Shown here in pieces: positions 1 through 7,860 of a DNA stretch of 64,000 nucleotides (position 1 is the stretch's first letter; every line of letters begins with the position of its first letter). The stretch is from Lumbricus terrestris (lineage: Eukaryota; Annelida; Clitellata; Crassiclitellata; Lumbricidae). The DNA lies in contig OX457039.1 of the NCBI GenBank assembly GCA_949752735.1, positions 29,352,620 to 29,416,619 of the forward strand, given 5' to 3'. The notes beneath the pieces were generated by a model. The model ran no database searches. It worked only from the letters and a program-made list of their open reading frames with translations, and was not told where the DNA came from. The translations under genes were made by a program, and so were the position numbers.

Positions 1-187
1 TTTAGCAGCCAGTAGCAGGTTCGTGTGAGCGTCACAGTAGGCGATGGTGGTTCACTGGTCTTGATGACTGGACTCGATCGCGGATAGAGCGCCAGGTAAC
101 CGATATTCTGAGTCAGTAACGTAACGTTTCGATGGAGACAGTCGTCGGTGAAGGAGACTGCGCAAAAACAGACGACAAAGGCTACAT

Positions 188-495
188 TAATTTCTCATTA
201 ATTAATTAATTCATTCATTTTTAATTAATTAACTCATTCACTCGTTCATTCATTTATTCATTCATTCATTCAAACGTTCATTCGTTCATTTATTCATTTT
301 CATTAATTCATTCACTTGTTCATTAATTCATTAATTCATTCACTTGTTCATTAATTCATTAATTCACTTGTTCATTAATTCATTAATTCATTGATTCATT
401 GATTCATTGATTCATTGATTCATTGATTCATTGATTCATTGAATCAATCAATCAGATTGATTGATTGATTGATTGATTCATTCATTCATTCATTA
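188..495. repeat. Tetranucleotide-derived repeat, TTCA/ATTA/TTGA
   Basis: The stretch is built from TTCATTCA, TTAATTAA and CATTGATT words. A TGATTCAT run on the left is followed by ATCAATCA and GATTGATT runs on the right, so the right half can fold back on the left. No coding frame is visible. The flanking bases 1-187 and 496-747 contain nothing I recognise. Confidence 0.85.
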
Positions 496-747
496 AGTCA
501 ACTATTTACATGACACCCTTCAAGCTGACCATGCTCGGAGCCGCTTCTAAATTCACCGGATTCATTATATTATAAACACCATGGGTGCAGGTGTGAGAGT
601 ATGACTAAAAAGGCGATGTTTTATTGGTGCATAATTTTGAGGCATGGACGCATTATTTTTTTATATCAAACTTGGCTAATACTGAGATCTCGAGTTGATT
701 TTCGGATACCCGTTGGTGAGAAATCCGATGATACTCTTGGTCTCATG

Positions 748-990
748 TATATCTGTATCCCTCTCTGTCTCTGACTGTGTCTCCATGTCTCTGCGCGTGT
801 CCCTCTCAGTCTGTCTTTGTATCTGTATATGTCTCTTTGGTTCTGTCTGTCTGTCTCTGTCGATGTCTGCCTGTCTCTCTCTCTCCTTCTCCGTCTCGCT
901 CTCTCTGTCTCTTTGTCTCTCTATCTCTCTCTCTCTCTCTCTCTCTGTGTGTCTCTCTCTCATACTCTACTACCCTTCTCTCTCTTTCTC
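748..990. repeat. Polypyrimidine TCTG/TCTC tract
   Basis: An almost uninterrupted pyrimidine-rich strand composed of TCTG and TCTC words. The open frames here on both strands are low-complexity (Ser/Leu/Cys or Arg/Glu) products of the repeat and are not treated as genes. Confidence 0.85.
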
Positions 991-2929
991 AACCTTTGCT
1001 CATTTTCTGCTCCATTTTACATAGATCTATGTACTGCAAATGTGCATCGTCCCCATAGCTGCCTATAATGTTAGTGCTGCGTTTGACCTTTCTGCTTCCC
1101 TCCATCTCTCAGTTCATCTACCTTCTCCTCCAATCTTCTCTCTCTTCACATCTTACCAATTGCTCGGACGTCGTGACTTCTGATTTCGAACACGAAGGTC
1201 AATGCTCATGATGGAAAAGTTATAAGGAGGGTAGTAATAACTGCAGTAATAAGTTAGTAAGGGTAAGAAGTCAATTGCCCCATATCGTTCAACTCTGTCC
1301 GGACAGTCCCCCCTCTGCTGCCACCTGGTGACGAATGTCTTCGTCCGATTTCCCACCAACCAACGTAATATGAACGAAATCCATTGAAAGCAATTGAAGC
1401 TAAGAAGTGATTAATGTTCCGTGTGATGGAACTCTTTCCTTTTCAACGCGATGACCATCTGAATAGCTTCGCTCGCAGACACGTGGGCAATATTCACGTC
1501 CATGCATAAGTACGCAGATACGTTGGTCAGTACGTGCATATGGGCCCTGCCAGTATACCCACGAGAGTAGTCCATATATCCATCTATTCCTTACTGGCAT
1601 GCTCTCTGAAAGAACTATAGGTCTGTTATATAAACTGGCGCCCTCCTGTATTGTTGCCATCGCGCGTGTTGAAAGTGGAATGAGATAATAATTAGGTGGA
1701 AAGACATTTGGGGGCCACCTGCTATAGAGATCTATTGCTGTTACCGTCCTCTGTCAGAGGAAAATAAAAGCGATGCATGCACTGAGAGAGGAAAAACTAG
1801 ATTTGACACAGCGATATTTAGGGCAACTATTAGGGTCGAAACACTATCTTGGAGTAAGCTTAGGACGAAAGGCAGAATTGGTAGGGCCTATGCAGGAAGC
1901 GTGTTGAATTTTAAAACGAAAAGATGTCCAATTGCCAACAAAAGATTTCCAAGAAGACTGGTTCGTGACTTGAAATAAGAAAAGTATTTTTAGGATTTGA
2001 AGTCTGGTGTTTTTAAGTAAGATTCCGTTCATGCATGGTGAGTTTATATCTCTTAAAAACGTCACGAGTTAGCACTCAATATGTTACCGCATACTAAGGC
2101 CTACATCAAACTGCGTGCCATGGTGCACGGTACACCATTCAGTGGGTCGTTGTGGTGGATGACGCAATGCGTATCTTCTTGATGACTGCTGGTCGGCATC
2201 GAACCGCATCTTGATTTAATAATAATATTATTATGTCAACAGGTAAACATGCTCATTCATAGCATTAGTGATGATTAGTGAGTTAAATCTCTGCTTTAGT
2301 TTCGTTATTATTGGACTAACATGACAACCTTAAAATTACATTAGAAATTTGTGTAATCCAGGACAAGCTTAAAATTAGACAAAGCGGGAAAAAATTAATT
2401 AGGCCTGTAACTGCTGTTGGCTTTGTATGCTTAATGTTAATTGAAAATGACGATAGATGGCGTACTTTGTTGCGAATAGGCCTACGTGACAAATGAATTG
2501 TCCCAACTGAGGTATACATCGTGTTCTAAGCAAACAGTGATTTCAGAATGACTATCTGCTGCTCAGATCCATGCTTACAGTTAACATTCGGCAAGCACCA
2601 TAGCAACAAAACAATCCATACAGTCCCACAGCCCTTCCCTTCGAATCACGTGGTTCAGCGACAGCTGTCAATCTCTTTGATGAGGTTACAGATCCACTCA
2701 ACTGCACTGCAGGTCATCAGTCTACATACATATACAATTATACATGTAAGTGCAATACAACTTTCACCTGCGAATCCACGAACCCTAAAGGCAAGCGAAA
2801 TGATTCTGCGTTCCGATTGCTTATCGAGTTCTCCTAATGAAAACTGCGCCTGGCGGCCATTTGTATCCGCTCACGTCGCACAGGGAGCTTCTTCTATCGC
2901 ATTTTAACCAACTCTTGGTCCAGAGTCCA

Positions 2930-2930
<1 letters not shown>
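991..2930. other. Unassigned intergenic DNA
   Basis: About 1.9 kb of mixed-composition sequence. I see no domain-bearing frame, no terminal inverted repeat with a target duplication, and no RNA gene. Short frames of 67-119 codons show no recognisable motif. Confidence 0.5.

Positions 2931-2975
<45 letters not shown>
2931..2975. repeat. (AC)n microsatellite
   Basis: A pure AC dinucleotide run of about 22 units, directly visible. Confidence 0.95.
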
Positions 2976-2976
<1 letters not shown>

Positions 2977-3088
2977 CATCGTTGCTATCCATACATGTAT
3001 ATAGACGCGACCAGAAAGAGTCTCATCGGTACCAATACCAACCAATATATTATGCCGCTCCGTGAACGTCGTTCCTTCTCTGCTCAGA

Positions 3089-3322
3089 CAGTGGCGGGGA
3101 TAGGGGGATAGGGGGTCAAGCCTTCTAAACAAGGACATCCGAGGACTAAGCCCCCTAAATTCGTTTTTTTTTGGCATGTAAAACTGAAGTTTTGGGGATG
3201 AAAATGAAAGATCTCGGCCGAAAGACTAAAAAGGTCGTCAGAAATTTTGGCGGATAAAAATGAAAAATTTCCTCCGCGAGAATTCAGCCCCCCCCCAAAC
3301 TGAAATCCTGGCGCCGCCACTG
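3089..3322. mobile_element. Non-autonomous hAT MITE, 234 bp
   Basis: The termini are CAGTGGCGGGGATAG on the left and the reverse complement of CAGTGGCGGCGCCAGG on the right. They are flanked by a perfect 8-bp direct duplication, TGCTCAGA, at 3081-3088 and 3323-3330. An 8-bp duplication and CAGTG-type ends are characteristic of the hAT superfamily. The interior has no transposase and contains G/C homopolymer runs. It must have been moved in trans. Confidence 0.85.
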
Positions 3323-3330
3323 TGCTCAGA

Positions 3331-4093
3331 TGTTATGCGACCGAACAGCAAGCCAAATTTAATTAATATAGCCTGTAATCTCGCGTGCTTCTGGAGAGTA
3401 GTGCCAATCAATTTAGACCGCCGTTCTAAATTCCGTTTCATTTACAACTGAAGCAAATTTCCTCTGTCTCTCCGAACAATAGGCCTACGTCGTCACAAAG
3501 GCTCTTCCGATGACAAAGAGACATGGTAAGAGAGGCTGTCGTATATTTGCCATCGGATATTCAATTTTGTCAGCATATCACGCGTCTTGTTTGTCTTTTT
3601 CAGTCCAGTAATTCAGACTCTAACAGACTTAAACAGAGGCATCTTTTATGAGGAACACGACTGCCTCTTAGTAGCCCTACTAGATGTCAAGATCTAAATA
3701 AGTAAAACAAGTTAGACTTAGACTCAATACTAAGTCCTTGAGTTGCAACGAAACAGAAAAGTCGCACTACGAAATGTGCTTTTATAAAATGGACTGCATG
3801 GTATTTGCGACGTTTTTATTAATAACTCACAGAGCGTCAAAGGAAATCCCCGCTTGAGGTCAAGTCATGATCAAATGCCGTATTCCATTGAAGAGACATC
3901 GCAGGGCTTTTTTAAACGTGCAGTTGTACACAAAATGTGCAGTTGTAGAAGAACTTCTGTAGGCCTACAGTTAAAACTAGCAAAAAAGGTCATTGTCCTC
4001 CGATTGGAAGTAAATTACCATGAATGATGGGAAAGGAAAGAAGGAGTTGTGCAGTTATAAAAATTCCTTTAAAACAGCCATGAGACATTGCTT
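3331..4093. other. Unassigned intergenic DNA
   Basis: No coding, RNA or transposon-end signal is recognised. Copies of the octamer TAGGCCTA occur near 3481 and 3960. Confidence 0.5.
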
Positions 4094-4180
4094 GCAGGTT
4101 GAATTCAACCGGGTTTAACCTATAGAAGGAGAAGCTATAGCTTCTCCTTCTGTAGGCCTACCTATCTGAATTCAACCTGC
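4094..4180. repeat. Foldback/palindromic sequence
   Basis: The outer arms GCAGGTTGAATTCA (4094-4107) and TGAATTCAACCTGC (4167-4180) are perfect inverted repeats. At 4124-4151 lies a 28-bp perfect palindrome centred on AGCTATAGCT. The block can form a nested hairpin or cruciform. It may be a tiny MITE, but I could not identify a target duplication. Confidence 0.8.
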
Positions 4181-5335
4181 GAAATGAAATAGCAAACCTG
4201 CAAGATTTAAACAAACTGTAATAATGTGGAGCATAGTTGGTAGACTACACTTTTCATTGTTCTACAGATTAGTAAATTATTACTTTGCGCCTATAAGGTG
4301 CAGAATAACAGTCTATATTAAACTGGAATTCAGTGTAAGATTAATGAGATGGTATACGGAATAGAAAACTGAACAAAATAGTTTCCTATAGGCCTACGTT
4401 CAGGGTAGAATGGTGTGAGACAAAGTGGACTTTTTATAAATGCATTGCATAAGAAAACTGGAACGAAAGCGTTAAATCGAAAAAAAATGCATCGACCCAT
4501 GGATGATATACACGGAATGAAGCAGAATGTCAGTGGATTCGCTTCATCCTACTTCATCGTTCCATTCGTCATATATCGAGAGAGATGGACAATCGGCTGC
4601 TGAGGAGATTAAGTGAGGAATGCCAAAAGGAAGATGTGTAGGAATTAATGTAGACACACAGAAAATATGAAGACATTGCTGCGGGGCTACTGCAGCGACA
4701 GACGTATACAGGGTAATGAACGATTCTTGTGCAAACATTGAAACGTTGTGCGGAAATGAACATTAGGATAGGAACAATATTTGCCTTTGCAATTAAACTT
4801 CCGTTTTGGAAGAACGACCCCTGCAGCGGACATGCACTTTGTAGACTATATCTGTCATGTCATCCAAAGAAGCAGTTCGTGCTGAGATACATAACAAATA
4901 CAGCAATTGCTTGTGTATACATACACACAGGCCTATAACTTCAAGACAGTAGTACCGTATAACTCAACTTAAAAATGGCAATTCGATCCGCACCAAATAG
5001 TGATTCAAAGAAAGTGTGAATGCCAAAGACAACACGACTTGGACTTTGTTCCTAAGCGCGGATGTATATCATCTCATTCATTCCATTCCTCCTGCTGCCA
5101 ATGCCTTCTGCAAGACTGATTTCAGGTGAATCAGGTCGACAACAAAATAATGTTTTTGCATAAGTGCTGAAACATGTCATTTTTGGTAGTGTCGTCCATC
5201 AGTCGTCAAGGCAGTTTGTTGTTTTCCTCATTATAATTATCACCGAAAAAACATTCGCTAAAACTTCAAATTATATTTTTTCTCCAGGCGTCTCAATTTA
5301 CTTCGAAGTTCGAAGCTAAAGCACCGTAGCCCTTA
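4181..5335. other. Unassigned intergenic DNA
   Basis: AT-rich unique-looking sequence. Frames of 62-69 codons at 4415-4938 have no recognisable domain. Confidence 0.5.
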
Positions 5336-5342
5336 TACATGT

Positions 5343-5580
5343 GGGGCACGGTGACGTCGTCACGGTCGTTGCCTTGAAGCCGGAAGGTTCGAGGTTCGAA
5401 TCCACCTCAAATCGCCGCGTAGGGACCTTGGGGAAGTCCTTCACTCGCAACTGCTCAGCGCTTCGGCGTGAAACTCCGAAGCAGTGTCCGCTCTGCAGTC
5501 GGGAGCGCCTCTGAGTAAAGTGCTTGAAGGGGCGCTATAACAAGTGCACATACATACAAACAAACAAACAAACAAACATG
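5343..5580 (+). mobile_element. tRNA-derived, CORE-like SINE (copy 1)
   Basis: The head is tRNA-like, with a good B box GGTTCGAATCC at 5393-5403. Next comes GACCTTGGGGAAGTCCTTCA (5424-5443), which resembles the conserved core of MIR/CORE-SINEs. The 3' tail contains GAGCGCCTCTGAGTA and CTTGAAGGGGCGCTATA and ends in (CAAA)n. A second copy lies at 50134-50413. TACATGT occurs at 5336-5342 and again at 5581-5587, a plausible 7-bp target duplication. SINEs are transcribed by RNA polymerase III and copied by a partner LINE. The core assignment is my pattern match. Confidence 0.8.
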
Positions 5581-5736
5581 TACATGTAGGTTATGCAGCT
5601 GTAGCCTACCGGACCTCTGCTTTGGTAGAAGGATAGTGCATGGCTCTTCAGCCTCGTCGTTAACTCATTAAATCATGAGGCCTATCTGAGCAGGTTCGAA
5701 AGCTTGGTTAGTGGACATTTTCTTCTATTGATAAGA

Positions 5737-5961
5737 CAATGGCTCAACAAAAGTTGTTCTTACCTTTAACACACAATAGCTCAACAAAAGTTGTTCTTAC
5801 CTTTAACACACAATAGCTCAACAAAAGTTGTTCTTACCTTTAACACACAATAGCTCAACAAAAGTTGTTCTTATACCTTTAACACACAATAGCTCAACAA
5901 AAGTTGTTCTTACCTTTAACACACAATAGCTCAACAAAAGTTGTTCTTACCTTTAACACAC
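5737..5961 (-). repeat. 37-bp tandem repeat (6 copies) carrying a 5' splice site
   Basis: Six head-to-tail copies with a 37-bp period; one copy has a 2-bp insertion (5874-5875 region). On the minus strand each copy includes the word AAAG|GTAAGAAC or a close variant. The candidate donor GT dinucleotides fall at 5950, 5913, 5876, 5837, 5800 and 5763. The copy nearest the lectin exon overlaps its last 11 bases, so the array looks like amplification of the exon-intron junction into the intron. Reading through the first donor meets an in-frame TGA within the first repeat. Confidence 0.9.
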
Positions 5962-6238
5962 CTGTACGTAGCTTCCAAGTATGATTTGAAGTCCTTAGCG
6001 CACGGCTGGGCCACGGAATCCATGGTCGCCACAAGAAATGAACAGTTCTGCTTTCCGGAGCAAAGGCCGCTGATGTATGACGTAACATCCGCGTAGCATC
6101 CCATCGCGTGCGCATAGTCTGACGTCACGCATCGTCCCGACTGCATTCGACCATAGAGGGCGCGACGTATCAGGATGATTTCATCATTGGAACAACGAGC
6201 TGAGAACTTCTCATAGCCACAATAGTCACTGATCACAT
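5951..6238 (-). CDS. SUEL-type (rhamnose-binding) lectin domain exon
   Basis: This 288-bp open stretch encodes about 96 residues of a SUEL/Gal_Lectin domain, the carbohydrate-binding fold first described in sea urchin egg lectin and also found in fish RBLs and latrophilins. Visible hallmarks are eight cysteines, the ILIRRALYGR stretch, GCYADV, CSGKQNC, and the closing PC...SYLEATYRC. The usual DPC appears as QPC and the usual KYL as SYL. The minus strand shows a 3' splice site (CCTCTGCAG) just before 6238 and a strong donor AAAG|GTAAGAAC after 5951. Both flanking introns are phase 1, so the exon is a symmetric 1-1 module of exactly 96 codons. Such proteins are normally secreted or extracellular. 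Other exons of the gene were not recognised, so whether it is single- or multi-domain is unknown. The frame is open, so I favour a functional exon over a pseudogene. Confidence 0.8.
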
Positions 6239-6823
6239 CTGCAGAGGATATAGCCACAATAATTAATTATTAGTCATCGTATGAAGTAAAATAAGATGCA
6301 ATCAGGAGAATTAGCAGACCTGAATGGTTCTGTAAGCCTACATTTATTTAATGATTCAATTACAGAAGCACCGCCATTATGCTAGGAAGATGATGAATAT
6401 AATTCATAGACCTACTAACTGAAGAATCATGAAAGATCCAAAGAAGCATCACCGAAGACAAAAAAAATTTTCGGAACGGTGGCTGAAAGCCTGAAACTGC
6501 GTTATAATTATGTATAATTTGTATATACACCCTAATTCTAATTTTGACGCAGTTCGGTTAAAATCAGGAGATAAAACTACGAGAGTTGATAAATTGTCCA
6601 AAATCATCAGCAGATTAAAAATTAATTAAACTAAGACCTCATTCAAAGACATTTTAAAAATCATATTTGGTGAATGCAGACTGCAAACAGCACTTGATGA
6701 AAACAATAACGCTATTGACAACATTCAATGTTGTCCCAATGGCCAATCAAACACCAATGTTTTGCAATTTGCATCAAATGCTGCAGCCTTATTGGAAGGA
6801 GGATTCACACGTATAAGCTTATA
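6239..6823 (-). other. Presumed intron upstream of the lectin exon
   Basis: AT-rich non-coding sequence between the lectin exon's 3' splice site and the 5' target duplication of element A. It is inferred to be intronic because the splice acceptor faces it. No other exon is recognised. Confidence 0.4.
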
Positions 6824-6828
6824 ATTGT

Positions 6829-7409
6829 TGTGAGCTAATTTTGTATAGTCTATTTAGTCAGTTGATGTTTAGGCGTACGACTAGACCAGCTCAAGGTCAG
6901 CGTCTAGACAGTTAGGCCTGCAGGTGCCAGACTGGCGGGAAAGTTAGCGCGGCTCGGCCGACCGTCGCCGAAGCGCGCGAGAGAGCGAGAGAGACAGACA
7001 GACAGACGGACAGATACACGAAGAGAGGCAGAGAGAAGGACAGAGCGGCCAGGGGAAGAGTGTACGCCCAGACAGTGTAAGAAGTAGTAGAAGAAGGCGT
7101 TGATAGTAGAGAGAGAGTAGAAGACGTTTTAGAGAACAGTGGAGTTTTAGATAATAATAGTTGCGTTGCTGTCGTAGAATTCAAGCGTTTGTCGTCGTTG
7201 ATCTATTGTTGTGTTATCTGCGTGTGTTATGAACAAAGAAGAAGAAAATACAAGAAACAGAGCTTTGTTGTAATTGAACAAGTTAAGAACTTTAGAAACT
7301 TATACACTAGCCTTAGATACCGTCATACAGGGAATAGGTTAGGGCTAGGCTGCGCTACAGAACAGTAAGAAGAGACTGGAGAAATCGTCAGTGATTGTGG
7401 AACCTGACA
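6829..7409 (+). repeat. 5' LTR of element A, 581 bp
   Basis: Starts TGTGAGCTAATT and ends CCTGACA. Its first 468 bp (to 7296) match the 3' LTR base for base by eye. The last 113 bp are only roughly 70% alike, with small indels. It contains a GA-rich run, (GACA)n near 6990, which gives an accidental 90-codon antisense frame present in both LTRs. Confidence 0.9.
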
Positions 7410-7411
7410 TT

Positions 7412-7429
7412 TGGTGGCAGCGGTGGGAT
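7412..7429 (+). promoter_or_regulatory. Primer-binding site, tRNA-Leu
   Basis: TGGTGGCAGCGGTGGGAT begins 2 bases after the 5' LTR. Its reverse complement ATCCCACCGCTGCCACCA is the 3' end, including CCA, expected of a metazoan tRNA-Leu (AAG/TAG type, from memory). It primes minus-strand DNA synthesis. The identical 18-mer occurs in element B. Confidence 0.85.
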
Positions 7430-7620
7430 ATCGAGTTCAGGCAACGGACGGTGGGATATCGAGTTCAGGCAACGGACGGTGGAATACGAAGTCAAGCAAC
7501 GGACGTCGGGATATTGTATCCAGGTTTACGAACGGTGAATTGCGAAGTCAAGCAACGAACGTTGGGATAGTCGTATCCAAGCTACGGACAGTGGATTTTG
7601 AAGCCTTACGAGACGCCGAC
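7422..7620 (+). repeat. 28-bp tandem repeats in the element A leader
   Basis: Two perfect 28-bp copies (7422-7449, 7450-7477) begin GGTGGGATATCGAG and end GCAACGGAC. About five degenerate copies of 27-29 bp continue to about 7620, with GGTGG/GTGGG starts and AACGGAC/AACGAAC ends. The first copy begins inside the primer-binding site, so the array iterates the 3' part of the PBS (GGTGGGAT). It lies upstream of the ATG at 7861. Confidence 0.8.
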
Positions 7621-7860
7621 CACACGGGAGAAGGAGAGTGAGCATCTGAACAACCGGAGAAACAGTCCGAGCATCCGAACAACTGGTGAAAAGATACAAC
7701 GGGCATACGAACGACACTACGACAACACAACGCCAGAGAGAGGTATACAAAACTCGCTCCTTGAATAAACAAGTAATTGAAATTACAGTCAACCAATTGC
7801 AGAAAGCATAGCCACTCCCTCGATTTTCTTCACGCAAATCAGTTGAAGTAAGAAAGTAAG

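Noticed and set aside
5343..5580. A true tRNA gene
   Set aside because: Only the A/B-box-like head is present and the sequence continues into a SINE core and a LINE-like tail; no closed cloverleaf is evident.
5737..5961. CRISPR-like array of regular repeats
   Set aside because: The 37-bp units are directly contiguous with no unique spacers, and the genome is eukaryotic.
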